From the NCBI GenBank assembly GCA_963576475.1, contig OY754982.1, positions 1,457,409 through 1,521,408 on the forward strand: a stretch of DNA of 64,000 nt, in the 5' to 3' direction. The position numbers and the translations under genes were made by a program. Positions 1 through 11,819 of the stretch are shown here, piece by piece (within the stretch, counting starts at the first letter, position 1; the number at the start of each line of letters is the position of its first letter). Source of the DNA: Molanna angustata. Its lineage: Eukaryota; Arthropoda; Insecta; Trichoptera; Molannidae. Below the pieces are notes generated by a model. The model made no database searches, was not told the origin of the DNA, and saw only the letters and a program-made list of their open reading frames with translations.

Positions 1-837
1 TTTTATATACATGGGAGAATAAAAACAAAATACTTAAAACATTCAATATTGAACGAAAAAAAATACTGCAAAACATACCTATCTAATGTTCTTTTTCCTA
101 GGGGGCTATTCTTAATACATTCTTATCTTGCCTTAATCTCAAAAATGTATAAATCAGTACTCGATTATAATCCAACCTTAATCTTTCTCTACATTTAATC
201 ACGAAAATTTGTTAATATCAACGTTTAGTATGAAATTGTCATTAATTGTTGTATAAATTAATATTATTATTCAATTAATTTAACATCAAAGATTGCTTAA
301 GTCTGAAACTGATAGTAATTTTACTGTTATCTACTTCATGGGTAGCCCTGCAATATCATTTGTAGACGACAAGTCCTATTTGGTAATAGAATTTTCTTCG
401 TCTTTTTTCATATCCGTTCTTGGTATAGTCTGCTAGAACAAGCAGTTACATAGGAAGTCACACACACCTGACATTAATTGGAAATCCATCATTTTATCTC
501 ATTTGAGATGTATGAAAGCGAGACGTGAAAAAAGCAGACAACCCAAGTAAGAAATGTAACAAGAGTGAAATCTCCAAGAAAGCTGCATTTGTAAACAACT
601 ATAGAAAATGCAAAACAAAAAACTGTACATGCCGGTATTGAATATTCCATAAAAAAACGATTTTCTCATTTTTTATCTTGATCTGAAGAATAACCCTTTT
701 GTAATGATCATTTTTAAGTGGAACGAACGTAAAAATTTAGCAGGGAGATTTGACAAAGGTAGAATCATTAGAATGTGAGGCAACAGCTAACAATAGTTCA
801 ATATTATAAAATTACTTTAGTTCTATCTTTTCTATTA
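1..837. other. AT-rich sequence, no gene seen
   Basis: No convincing coding region, tandem array or terminal repeat was recognised in this stretch. It is AT-rich and shows no long open frame on either strand. It is probably intergenic or intronic sequence with decayed repeats. Confidence 0.5.
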
Positions 838-1000
838 CCATAATTTTTAGATGTCCCGTAAGAGCCAGGTAATCGAAAATACAACAAGCCACAATAACAT
901 CTCACATAGTTCAGCAATGAGGTTTACCATCACACATTCTGAATGTTTTTATAGAATGAGAAGAGACTTGTGTATGGGAATACACCTGAGTGGTGGCAAT
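838..1000 (+). repeat. SINE-like repeat with RTE-type tail, 3'-truncated copy
   Basis: This is the first of five copies of a family about 230 bp long (others at 6508-6605, 7428-7665, 28165-28275, 35685-35880). The copies share a head reading roughly 'gtcccgtaagagcc', an internal block 'aacatctcacatagttcag' and, where the 3' end is kept, a tail ending 'cgtgatggtatgtatg'. That tail also ends the RTE-like LINE fragment at 14553. This copy stops before the tail. There is no open frame. Confidence 0.6.
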
Positions 1001-1039
1001 ATTCAAAAAGCTTGAGCAACAGTTGCATACAACTGAAAT

Positions 1040-1235
1040 AAAATGCTGCGTTGGGCAGGTGGTGTATCGTGGATGGACAGAATTAGCAATGAGTATGTCA
1101 GAGGGTCTTTCAAAGTGGCACCGATACTGAAAAGCTGAAAGAAAGCAGGACAGCTACATGGTGCTCCAGTATTGAGAAGGAGCTGGCTGCTCCCGTTGCG
1201 ACAAACCATGACAGAAGATCCTGAATTTGAGACAT
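1040..1235 (+). pseudogene. LINE reverse transcriptase C-terminal fragment
   Basis: The forward frame reads LRWAGGVSWMDRISNEYVRG followed by SFKVAPIL. This is the region just after the RT thumb in a common arthropod endonuclease-reverse transcriptase LINE. It is interrupted by stop codons (after APIL and later) and is only about 65 codons long, so it is a dead fragment. The clade was not resolved. Confidence 0.6.
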
Positions 1236-2113
1236 GAAGAAGGAATTTGGGAAAATTCTTTCATTTTTGTAGCTTCTTTATGTTACCCTATTTCAGGATA
1301 TGATTTACATATTCACAAAATTGGTCAAAATATCACAATTTCAATTTTCTTGGTTTTAAATCACATCAAATATTCACATAAAAATTGTTGACTAGAACAT
1401 AATTACTATTATAAAGCTGATGTAATAAAATCGAAATATTTCTAGCGGTTTTCCCAAAAAAACACGATTATATCATTTCTATTTGCCAAAACAACCCTCT
1501 TGTTCCTTACGGATTCTCTGAAATTGTGGGACGACAAAAAACAACGAAAAGTCGGTTGGTAAATAAAAATTAAAATGGAAAACACCAAACTGCTAAGAAT
1601 ACGTATGGGTGTAATAAGCGCCCCAAAACAACGCAGTAAGTAGCTATATTATACGAATCTATTGTATTTTCAATATTGGCTTATACGTCCACCATTGACC
1701 CACATATGTCATCAACATATGTTGGGTTCGACAATAACTTGAAACTAATATTACACCACAACGTTAACCAACTACAGTACGGTTCAAATTAATTCTAACT
1801 ATCGAATATTTTCATAGTGGCACATTACCAATGTATATATAAAATAGTTGCATATCCTATAAAAAATGTATATCACCATTTTCGTCTCTATTGAGATATT
1901 AACTCAGTGGAAGTTCATTTTGTAAATTAGAAATGTATGTACTTTGTAAATTAGAATCAAAAACCACATTTTTTGTGTTAAGGGAGTGAAAATCCATTTT
2001 CAAATTAACAAATAAAATATAACACTACCTACTTATCCAAATATTTGATTTATTATGACCGAATGTTTTTTCAGAGATTCTAAAATCTCGGTGACTCCAA
2101 CTACACATCAGTC
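1236..2113. other. Unannotated AT-rich spacer
   Basis: No coding region or intact mobile element was seen. A short 'cgtctctattgagatatt' piece near 1885 resembles the arm of the palindrome at 25609-25813 and may be a relic of that family. Confidence 0.4.
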
Positions 2114-2483
2114 AAATTTCAGTCTTGTATCAACAAATCGTAATTTTCAATTTCATCGCGTTTGCCTCAACAAACCAAAACGAAAATTGCCGCGCAGCGA
2201 GAAAATTTCAGTCTTGTATCAACAAATCGTAATTTTCAATTTCATCGCGTTTGCCTCAACAAACCAAAACGAAAATTGCCGCGCAGCGAGAAAATTTCAG
2301 TCTTGTATCAACAAATCGTAATTTTCAATTTCATCGCGTTTGCCTCAACAAACCAAAACGAAAATTGCCGCGCAGCGAGAAAATTTCAGTCTTGTATCAA
2401 CAAATCGTAATTTTCAATTTCATCGCGTTTGCCTCAACAAACCAAAACGAAAATTGCCGCGCAGCGAGAAAATTTCAGTCTTG
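2114..2483. repeat. 89-bp tandem repeat, 4.2 copies
   Basis: A unit starting 'aaatttcagtcttgtatcaa' recurs at 2114, 2203, 2292, 2381 and 2470, exactly 89 bp apart. There are four full copies plus 14 bp. The copies look identical by eye, suggesting recent expansion or gene conversion. The unit length is not a multiple of three, so the three overlapping short open frames here are by-products of the repeat. Confidence 0.95.
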
Positions 2484-2710
2484 TTATGTTTGTAATGAAC
2501 GAATAGTATATTTTAATTAACGAAAGTTATCCTTACAAAGATGCTGCATAAAATTTTTAGGTTTACACATGCTCTGCCTCACGTACTTTCATATGCTTTG
2601 ACTCTTTTCACTGTCTAGTGGAGCAGCGACTAGTCCTCAAAGCCCCTTAGATCTCTAGAGTAGTTATTTCCTCGGAAGATGCTAGTTTTGTTTAGCGTAA
2701 GCGTTTTATC

Positions 2711-2820
2711 GGCCATCGTGGCTAAGTTCGTAAGATATCCGATTCCTGAGACAAATGTTCCGGGTTAGGAAAATCCCAATGGAAACACTATGATTTCAGT
2801 CTGAATTTCTCCAAAAAATG
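2711..2820 (+). repeat. Degenerate tRNA-derived SINE fragment
   Basis: The segment 'catcgtggctaagttcgtaa' followed by a 'gattcctgag' / 'gttccgggtt' stretch and 'tttcagtctgaatttctcc' is a diverged version of the SINE at 51393-51570, which has clean A and B boxes. Here the B box is degraded. Confidence 0.5.
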
Positions 2821-3224
2821 ACAATATCTTATTATGTATTATATGAAATGTAATTGTATTTTTTACATAAATTTTTCGATTACAATAATTTAGCAAACTA
2901 CTGTAGACACATTTGTCAAACTAGCATATTGTGTGGACATAGCATTATGTGGTATCAGATTGCAGATTATCAAATGATAGCAAATGTATGGATAATGTAT
3001 GTATTTACATAATTATATACTAAACAAGTAGATTCTTTAAATATTATTTCACGTCCAACAAAGCATCTGAATGAATGTATGAGTGTATCTGATGAAAATA
3101 ATAAGGTGTACTGTATCTCTCTATACAAACAGCGATGTTTAAAATATACAATATACCTATTCGTTTTTTTTTTCATTATTTCAACAAGCTGTTACAATAT
3201 GTTTTTTTATCTTATATCCTTGCG

Positions 3225-3939
3225 GACATTCTTCATCGATGATGACCTTTCGTGGCATGAACAGGTATCGCATGTTAGTAAATCTATTTTCTTTGCCCTA
3301 CATTCACTTAATAAACTTAAAAATTTCCTTCCATTCCGTTGTAAAATAACTCTAGCTCAATCACTTCTTCATCCATTGCTTGATTATGCCGATGTATGCT
3401 ATTTGGATGCAAATGAAGTGCATCTCAATAAACTTGAACGTCTTCAGAATATATGTATCAGATTCATCTTTGGGTTGAAAAAATTTGATCGCATATCACC
3501 TTACCGCAATCTTCTTTGTTGGCCCAGGATACGCCAGCGGCGCAATATACACATTTTGTCACTATTGTACAATATTCTCTCGAACCCAAACCTGCCACAG
3601 TACCTAAAAAGCAAATTCACTTATTTATCCAATCATGGACTTCCACTCCGATCTGCTGAACGTACAACACTATCTATACCTATCCATAATACAGAATTTC
3701 TCAGCTCTTCGTTCGAAGTACAATCAGCAAGATTATGGAATAGCCTTAGTCCGGATATTGCGTCGTCTAACTCACTTTGTATATCCAAGAAAAAACTAAA
3801 GAAGGAATATTTATCCTTGAACACCTGATCCCGATTTCCTCTCCTGTCCTTACCATATCCTTTTTATTGCTCGCCAGTGTACAATTATATTTGATTATAT
3901 TATGCACAAGAAGATGTATAAATAAATAAATAAATAAAA
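3225..3939 (+). pseudogene. 5'-truncated LINE: RT C-terminus and 3' tail
   Basis: An open frame through 3828 encodes about 200 residues typical of the end of a CR1/Jockey-type ORF2. They run from DDLSWHEQVSHVSKSIFFAL through LAQSLLHPLLDYADVCY and LNKLERLQNICIRFIFGLKK to SARLWNSLSPDI near the stop. The catalytic FADD box, endonuclease and N-terminal RT are absent, as expected for 5' truncation. About 90 bp after the stop lies an (AATA)n tail at 3917-3937, the usual 3' end of such LINEs. The open frame continues upstream into unrelated sequence by chance. Confidence 0.8.
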
Positions 3940-4159
3940 CATTTGAGACTTCTTGTTCTATATGCATCGACTTGTACATTCTCAGCAATCAAGTTTCTAA
4001 TGTTTTCTTCTATCCTTTCCTCCCGCTATTTCACATTTACCTCTGATTGTTTTTCGGTCAGTCGTTCATTCTTTCAATATGCTCAAACCATTTATAATAT
4101 CCTTGTTTATCTTGCATTCTTCCTTATGTTTTTATACATTTTTGTCACATACTCTTCTA

Positions 4160-4335
4160 AATTGTCGGTTGTTACTCAGTTGGTTAGATATCTGACTCTT
4201 AAGCCTAAAGTCCCGGATTCGATTCCCGGTGGAGACACGGTTTATAATAATTGTATTTTCAGTCTGATTCTGTGAGTAGAATATCAGTCTCCAGAACGTT
4301 GAACTATTTATGGGGTATAAGTTGAATTAATATTT
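4160..4335 (+). repeat. tRNA-derived SINE
   Basis: A tRNA-like head contains an A-box-like 'ttactcagttggttag' and the B box 'gattcgattcc'. It is followed by the body shared with 51393-51570: 'ggtggagacacgg', a 'ttttcagtctgattctgtga' block, then 'cagtctccagaacgttg'. It is about 175 bp long and non-coding. Pol III transcription is inferred from the two boxes. Confidence 0.75.
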
Positions 4336-4401
4336 GACATAGTACCTGATAGTTGTCAGGGAAGCTGTATACAATTTATATTTCTGATTTTATGCTTTCT
4401 T

Positions 4402-4885
4402 TGTCACGTCCAGGTTTCACTAAAGCATGTCAAAGTAGGCACTACAAGAATCATGAAAGGCAATGTACGTAAGTCGTTACGATAAGACTCAGTATTCTTA
4501 AATACATTATTTTAGGTAATAACAAAAGCGAGTGGGTTTTAGCCAACAATAAACTCTCCACACCATAGTAAGCGTTCATTTTTTCTTCTTGAAGGGTTGA
4601 AAATCTCTAAATGCATTTTTATGAAGTACATTTCTATTAAATTCTTAAACAAATATAAGATTCCCAGAGGACAAAAGCTTTCACAACACACCATACACAC
4701 AAAAACATTGTCACGAAACTCATAGTATGCATTTTCTACATGATACCAGTTGAGAAATTTAAAGTAAAATTGCATTACTAGCAAGATGCGCATGTATGAG
4801 ACAGTGTATCAATGTTGATGAGGCGATGTATTTGTCAAGATAGAAGAATGCGGTGTTCGGTTTTCACTGCCTACCCCTTGAGGAA
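4402..4885. repeat. Scattered RTE-like LINE fragments
   Basis: Two short pieces match the RTE-like LINE copy at 24468-25117. One is at 4408-4470 (minus orientation, 'gtccaggtttcactaaagc'). The other is at 4785-4885 (plus orientation, 'aatgttgatgaggcgatgta' and 'ctgcctaccccttgag'). Between them is a roughly 100-bp repeat also seen near 5000, 35955 and 51315 ('acgaaactcatagtatgc', 'acatgataccagttgag'). No coding potential remains. Confidence 0.45.
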
Positions 4886-5796
4886 GATAGAAGTGGAGAG
4901 TAAAAAATACACTTGTCTATAGAGACACATACAATATCAATATGAAGTTAATCACTCAATTTTCCCTTACAAAAGCCATTTTACCTCTATTATATACATT
5001 ACAGACGAAACTCACAGTGTGCACTTTCTACATGATACCCGTTGAGAAATTGATGTAAAAAAAATACGCTTAAAATTGTGAAATCATGACTCTCCACTAT
5101 TCAGATAGACAGTGTCACCCGAGATATAAACGTGTTGAATGCTTGTTACGACCGGGAATCCGCGGCTGCTGACAGAAAGATTCGGAAACTAGAGTTTATA
5201 AAAATAACGAAGAAGTGGAAGATAAACAAAGTTAATTTATTATTTTAAGCCATTTTTAGCTTCTTTACATACTCGTACCAATGTTTATGTAAATCGGATA
5301 TTATTTTAATTCAATTACAATTTTTTTAATCAAAATAGAGTTTCTTTATGACAGAAGGACTCAGTGTTGCCAATACATAAACAAATAATTTAAGCGATCC
5401 CTTGTAAGATTTTATCAAACAAATATTTTGATATTTGGAATCAAAATCCTCAAACTGCGATGTAACCGTGAGAGAGTTAAGTTTGTATATTATTTAAATA
5501 AATTAATGGAATACCGTTAACTCTCTCTTTCTCTCTCTGTATGTATATATCTCCGTTCTGTTTTATTGAGGAAAATTCCTAGATTTTCGCAAACCTGTCA
5601 CTGTAATAGTGCTAATGGTCCATTAACAGTCATGTCACCAAACAAACATTTTGAATTTCTTTAATATTTTATTTATTTTAGATGGAAAATATACAGAGCT
5701 ACATTTTATGGATATAAAAAATATGAATATGAGGCATCGGCTTAGAATAGGTCTTATTATTAAACTCTTTTATATTATCATCGTTTTCGAGTCTAG

Positions 5797-6215
5797 TCCA
5801 ACTGTCGATTTGTTCAAGAGAATTTATATAACATATCGACAAAGTATCAAGCCAAGATACGCGAGATTTGTATGCAGGGTCTATATTTTTCACGGTTTTT
5901 CCAACTTTGAAGTAAAAAAACTCCAACTTTCAATTACATCTCAAATTTTTTTAACAATTTTTATAAAAATTGAATTTAGTGACGACATCGCTTCATACAA
6001 TTTGTATGGCAGTGGCCTATACATTATATCTAAGACTAACTTAATAGTTTGATACTTGATGTCCAAACGTACATATATACCATCATGCTGTTTTCATATT
6101 CTGGGTAGGAAAAACAGACTGACCTCCATACTATACATACCTACATGTTTTATATAGAAAACAAAATATCTTAAAATATTTATTAATTTGTGTTTCATGT
6201 GTTACATGAAACTAG
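5797..6215 (+). mobile_element. Internally deleted Helitron-like element (419 bp)
   Basis: It starts TCCAACTGTCGATTTGTTCA and ends with the hairpin CATGTGTTACATG followed by AAACTAG, then host T. This is the terminal structure of the longer copies at 29302, 32819 and 37037. The middle, including the GT microsatellite, is missing. The base before TC is G rather than the A expected for Helitron insertion between A and T. No protein is encoded; the open frame across it is chance. Confidence 0.7.
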
Positions 6216-6507
6216 TGTTACGAAGCTGAGTTTTACATTAAACGTTTTTTCACAGTTAATATTAGTTAATATTATATTCTAGTACAAAGTTGTCATTTAT
6301 AGTTTTATGTTATACCTAGTTGTAATAATATTGTAAAAATAAGCTATAGGAATATAGTTATATACAGAATTTACAGGATAATACGTTGGACACTTATACA
6401 GACTATACATTCGACAGTTAGGTTGTAAGTTCAGTTTAGTAATGTCTTTTATTTTAGTTTAAATGTTGAATACTGTTCTGTGATTTTACATTTATGTTGC
6501 CTCTTAA

Positions 6508-6605
6508 GGTGAGACGATCTATGAAAGGAAATGCTCACCCGCACACGTGTCGCTGGTTACCCCACATTGTGCGATATGTCGTGTCATGATGGTATGAATA
6601 TAATT
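6508..6605 (+). repeat. SINE-like repeat, 3' part
   Basis: This is the 3' portion of the family described at 838-1000: 'aggtgagacgatctatgaaa', 'acacgtgtcgctggttaccc', 'cacattgtgcgatatgtcg' and the tail 'catgatggtatga'. It is 5'-truncated. Confidence 0.6.
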
Positions 6606-6904
6606 AATCTCCATTTTTGCAACTCGACTGGAGAAGTAGATACCTACTTACTTCTTGTACATTATAGGGTCTGTATGATTTTCACATTGACTGTGTCTCG
6701 AATGGCGCTCGTTACTTGAGCAGTTTGGTTTTATGCGATGCCGTTAGGGGGCGATTTTCCTCGCGACTACCACTGAAGACACCCTCGGCGCAGGCTTCCC
6801 TCCTACAAGACAGACAGACAGACCCGAGCGGAGGCGGCGATCGATTTTGATATTAAAGCGTAATGTTCTGTAAATACTATAACGTAACAATACTTGACAC
6901 TATT

Positions 6905-7025
6905 TGGGTGCGGACTGAATTTTTGCCTATACCTAATACAAGCATTTATGCTTATTTTAGGGAATGTAGGAAGATGTATATGTACTTGTTTAACAAGGAC
7001 ATATTCATTTTTTATAATAAAAATA
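6905..7025 (+). repeat. SINE body without tRNA head
   Basis: The block 'acaagcatttatgcttattt' then 'agggaatgtaggaagatgta' and 'tgtttaacaaggacatattc' is the body of the SINE whose complete copies, with tRNA-like heads, are at 27384 and 46698. The head is missing here. Confidence 0.65.
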
Positions 7026-7427
7026 CATTTTATATTCATTTATTTATTTCCATATCACAATTTCATACAATATTGGCTGTGTGCACAAAACATATAGTTG
7101 CACAAAACCAAATGTTTTGTAGTCACTATAGTTGGTTAATTTTAACATGAAATAATTTTGAGTATTTGAGAGGCAAGCTTCAATACTTGTTAATTATAAG
7201 CGTTTTGACACAAAAATCAATTCAATAAAACAAATTACATACTATTTTCTTAGGAGTCTACATATGTTAGATTAAATAGTAAATTTTCAAAATCTTTCCC
7301 CATTACCCTCAAAAGATACATATTTGAAATAAATAACAGTTTATATTTGCATCTTTATTCTTTTGGGTGAGTTTTTTTGAAATTAGATTTTGCTTAGTAC
7401 TTTTCTTTAAAATTATATACATACATA

Positions 7428-7665
7428 CATACATACCATCACGGCATATCCCACAATGTGAGGTAACCAGCGAAAGGTGTGCGGGTGTGCATTGCCTTAT
7501 AAAATGGAGCACAACACATCAGTGTATACCCACACACCAGTCTCGTCTCACCTAAAAAGGCACTATATTCAGAATGGGTGGTGAACCTCATTGCTGAACT
7601 ATGTGAGATGTTATTGTTGCCTGTTGTATTTTCGATTACCCGGCTCTTACGGGACACTCGAAAAC
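7428..7665 (-). repeat. SINE-like repeat, nearly complete copy
   Basis: This minus-strand copy of the family at 838-1000 begins on the plus strand with the reversed tail '(catacata)n ccatcacggcatatccc' at 7428. It runs to the reversed head 'cggctcttacgggac' near 7657. It is about 235 bp and is the most complete copy in the window. The tail matches the 3' end of the RTE-like LINE at 14553, suggesting the SINE borrows that LINE's retrotransposition machinery (inference). Confidence 0.65.
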
Positions 7666-8311
7666 AATAATAGAAAAGAGTGGAAGCACTATTCTAAGCC
7701 GGTGCCTCACAGCTATTAAAATTATATCTTTAAAATTAGTTTTAGTAAAACCCTTTTTTATATTTTTTATTGTAAGTAAACTAAAAAACTACAAGGCCTA
7801 TAAATTAGATTTATACTTCAATCGAAAGAGAATACGAAAACCTAACGGCTGAGTTTTTTTTACTATTTTGATAACTATTCTTGTTTTAAAAAAAAAACTT
7901 TTTATTTTTTATTTATACCCTTTTATTTTTAGATGATCTAAATAAGATAATTTAGTGTGCATATTTGTGTACATTGGTATGGTAAACAACGGCCTTCATT
8001 GGAAATAGATGTAGCGTCGTATATTTTAAGTCACTCATTAATAATTAAAATCGTGTTGTAATAAGATGTATGTAATTCAAGATGTCAGATGGGAGAGACA
8101 AAGAAGGCGTTTGAGAGACCACATGGTGTAAATGGACTCCCAAAGACTACCACATTTTGCCGTACACGAAAAACTAGAAGCAAGAATGATGCCTCGAAGA
8201 CATTCAAGACAGCTGGAAGTCCACATTATAAGAGACAGCAAACTTTTCACAACCAGGTCTCAGTGGCCTTTAACCAGAATAATAAGAAAATCAGAATATA
8301 CCTAGCTTTTG

Positions 8312-10554
8312 TACCGAAATAGCAAAGATTGACACCGTATTTTAGCAGTTCAACCAAGAATGTAAAAACATCTTTTGTACCGAAATAGCAAAGATTGACA
8401 CCGTATTTTAGCAGTTCAACCAAGAATGTAAAAACATCTTTTGTACCGAAATAGCAAAGATTGACACCGTATTTTAGCAGTTCAACCAAGAATGTAAAAA
8501 CATCTTTTGTACCGAAATAGCAAAGATTGACACCGTCTTTTAGCAGTTCAACCAAGAATGTAAAAACATCTTTTGTACCGAAATAGCAAAGATTGACACC
8601 GTATTTTAGCAGTTCAACCAAGAATGTAAAAACATCTTTTGTACCGAAATAGCAAAGATTGACACCGTATTTTAGCAGTTCAACCAAGAATGTAAAAACA
8701 TCTTTTGTACCGAAATAGCAAAGATTGACACCGTATTTTAGCAGTTCAACCAAGAATGTAAAAACATCTTTTGTACCGAAATAGCAAAGATTGACACCGT
8801 ATTTTAGCAGTTCAACCAAGAATGTAAAAACATCTTTTGTACCGAAATAGCAAAGATTGACACCGTATTTTAGCAGTTCAACCAAGAATGTAAAAACATC
8901 TTTTGTACCGAAATAGCAAAGATTGACACCGTATTTTAGCAGTTCAACCAAGAATGTAAAAACATCTTTTGTACCGAAATAGCAAAGATTGACACCGTAT
9001 TTTAGCAGTTCAACCAAGAATGTAAAAACATCTTTTGTACCGAAATAGCAAAGATTGACACCGTATTTTAGCAGTTCAACCAAGAATGTAAAAACATCTT
9101 TTGTACCGAAATAGCAAAGATTGACACCGTATTTTAGCAGTTCAACCAAGAATGTAAAAACATCTTTTGTACCGAAATAGCAAAGATTGACACCGTATTT
9201 TAGCAGTTCAACCAAGAATGTAAAAACATCTTTTGTACCGAAATAGCAAAGATTGACACCGTATTTTAGCAGTTCAACCAAGAATGTAAAAACATCTTTT
9301 GTACCGAAATAGCAAAGATTGACACCGTATTTTAGCAGTTCAACCAAGAATGTAAAAACATCTTTTGTACCGAAATAGCAAAGATTGACACCGTATTTTA
9401 GCAGTTCAACCAAGAATGTAAAAACATCTTTTGTACCGAAATAGCAAAGATTGACACCGTATTTTAGCAGTTCAACCAAGAATGTAAAAACATCTTTTGT
9501 ACCGAAATAGCAAAGATTGACACCGTATTTTAGCAGTTCAACCAAGAATGTAAAAACATCTTTTGTACCGAAATAGCAAAGATTGACACCGTATTTTAGC
9601 AGTTCAACCAAGAATGTAAAAACATCTTTTGTACCGAAATAGCAAAGATTGACACCGTATTTTAGCAGTTCAACCAAGAATGTAAAAACATCTTTTGTAC
9701 CGAAATAGCAAAGATTGACACCGTATTTTAGCAGTTCAACCAAGAATGTAAAAACATCTTTTGTACCGAAATAGCAAAGATTGACACCGTATTTTAGCAG
9801 TTCAACCAAGAATGTAAAAACATCTTTTGTACCGAAATAGCAAAGATTGACACCGTATTTTAGCAGTTCAACCAAGAATGTAAAAACATCTTTTGTACCG
9901 AAATAGCAAAGATTGACACCGTATTTTAGCAGTTCAACCAAGAATGTAAAAACATCTTTTGTACCGAAATAGCAAAGATTGACACCGTATTTTAGCAGTT
10001 CAACCAAGAATGTAAAAACATCTTTTGTACCGAAATAGCAAAGATTGACACCGTATTTTAGCAGTTCAACCAAGAATGTAAAAACATCTTTTGTACCGAA
10101 ATAGCAAAGATTGACACCGTATTTTAGCAGTTCAACCAAGAATGTAAAAACATCTTTTGTACCGAAATAGCAAAGATTGACACCGTATTTTAGCAGTTCA
10201 ACCAAGAATGTAAAAACATCTTTTGTACCGAAATAGCAAAGATTGACACCGTATTTTAGCAGTTCAACCAAGAATGTAAAAACATCTTTTGTACCGAAAT
10301 AGCAAAGATTGACACCGTATTTTAGCAGTTCAACCAAGAATGTAAAAACATCTTTTGTACCGAAATAGCAAAGATTGACACCGTATTTTAGCAGTTCAAC
10401 CAAGAATGTAAAAACATCTTTTGTACCGAAATAGCAAAGATTGACACCGTATTTTAGCAGTTCAACCAAGAATGTAAAAACATCTTTTGTACCGAAATAG
10501 CAAAGATTGACACCGTATTTTAGCAGTTCAACCAAGAATGTAAAAACATCTTTT
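8312..10554. repeat. 66-bp tandem array, 34 copies
   Basis: Thirty-four head-to-tail copies of a 66-bp unit ('ttttgtaccgaaatagcaaa' ... 'aagaatgtaaaaacatc') fill this block. The copies are almost identical; the only difference noticed is an a-to-c change near 8537. Because 66 is divisible by three, the minus strand reads through as a 783-codon frame of a repeated 22-residue unit with short unique ends. No start context, splice signal or known domain supports a real gene. The right end of the unit matches coding sequence of the adjacent LINE remnant (VKTSF at 10797-10811), so the array may have grown from a piece of that LINE. Confidence 0.95.
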
Positions 10555-10795
10555 TTAATTTTGTCAATACTGACGGTGTTGAATATGTAGAATTCCATAA
10601 TAATGGGTATTTTAAATCAAACAAATGATTTGGTCTACATATATATTTTTTCCTGAATCCAGGACGACCGTTTCAGCTTATTACGCCCTTATCAACTGGT
10701 TTATAAGGGCCTAATAAGCTGAAACGGTCGTCCTGGATTCAGGAAAAAATATATATGTAGACCAAATCATTTGTTTGATTTAAAATACCTATTAT
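10555..10795 (-). mobile_element. Snap-back palindromic insertion with 16-bp flanking repeat
   Basis: Two arms of about 90 bp (starting 10600 and ending 10795) are reverse complements with very few mismatches. They meet at a tiny loop around 'caactggttt', so a single strand would fold into one long hairpin. A roughly 45-bp non-palindromic tail lies at 10555-10599. The insertion is bounded by 'tgtaaaaacatctttt' at 10539-10554 and 10796-10811. This is either a target duplication or a consequence of the neighbouring 66-bp repeat containing the same string. The tail ('tatggaattctaca' on the minus strand) resembles the tail of the palindrome at 23561-23858. Confidence 0.75.
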
Positions 10796-10796
10796 T

Positions 10797-11407
10797 GTAA
10801 AAACATCTTTTGGTCAAAGAAATTTTTCATTTATTGCTCCTCGACTCTACAATAGTTTACCTTCCTCTCTTAAAGAAATAAATAACATCACAAAGAATAT
10901 TCAAAATGAATATTTAAAAATACATGGGAGGACAGAACTAACACAAATACTTAGTATTCAACAATTTAAAATGATTAACAACATTTGTATTGTGTTTGCG
11001 ATGCTCTTTGAGTAACACATAAACATATTTGATTTGGGAACCATGTGATTCATATTAATTACACCAACATAGTTAACTAGTCTCTTTCTATGGCTCTGAA
11101 ATAAAAATCGCGTCAGAGATTGGATTTATGACAGGTATTATGGCGGATATTGGGACCTGGTTGATCTGTTTTGTGTGAGCCCATATGTTTGTTGAGGTAA
11201 TGATTGTGAGTGCAGAAAGTTGAAATTGTGTACATATTTAGTGTGCAACGAGAACAATCACCTGGTTCATAATCGCATATAATTGTCAATAAAAATTGTA
11301 AACTGCTAGCCCTAGAACAGGATTTCCTAGTTGGGCAGCAGTAATCTATTTATTGTTGTCATTATAAATATGGTGTGATAAAAGGTAAATAAAAAATAAA
11401 TAAATAG
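10797..11407 (+). pseudogene. LINE 3' end (C-terminus and 3' UTR)
   Basis: The frame from 10797 encodes VKTSFGQRNFSFIAPRLYNS followed by LPSSLKEI and, further on, GRTELTQILSIQQF. This is the characteristic end of a LINE ORF2. About 450 bp of 3' UTR follows, ending in an AT-rich (AAATA)n tail near 11390-11407. The 3' UTR is shared with copies at 23008-23910 (+) and 51846-52570 (-). It is 5'-truncated, with no RT or endonuclease. Confidence 0.75.
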
Positions 11408-11819
11408 TAAATAATGTTTTTCAGTTATAATGCGAGCGTGGGAAAATATACATATAATGAACCACTGGTTAAAAAGTATAATTTAATACAAGATGGGGTA
11501 TAGCGTGACAAGGAGCTATTAAATTATATTTTCTGACAACATTTTCCATAAAAGGAATGTGAAACCGCCTACTTCTGATTCGACATTCCTCAACAAACAT
11601 ATCCAGCTGATGGAATTTTTCACAAACGATTTGATTTTGTGGAATTGGCGTGCATTTTTTACGAAATCACATTCAGATGCAAAGTGGCGATGCGATTTTC
11701 ACGAAACTCGATAAATGTATATGTAAATAATTATTAATATATGTAGGTAGTATATAATATAATGATTAAGTATAATATATATAAACTGGTATATCCTGCG
11801 TGCTTTGACCCAACTGTAA

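Noticed and set aside
3079..3224. N-terminal extension of the open frame at 3079-3828
   Set aside because: The first 49 codons do not resemble LINE protein and precede the truncated LINE; the frame is open by chance.
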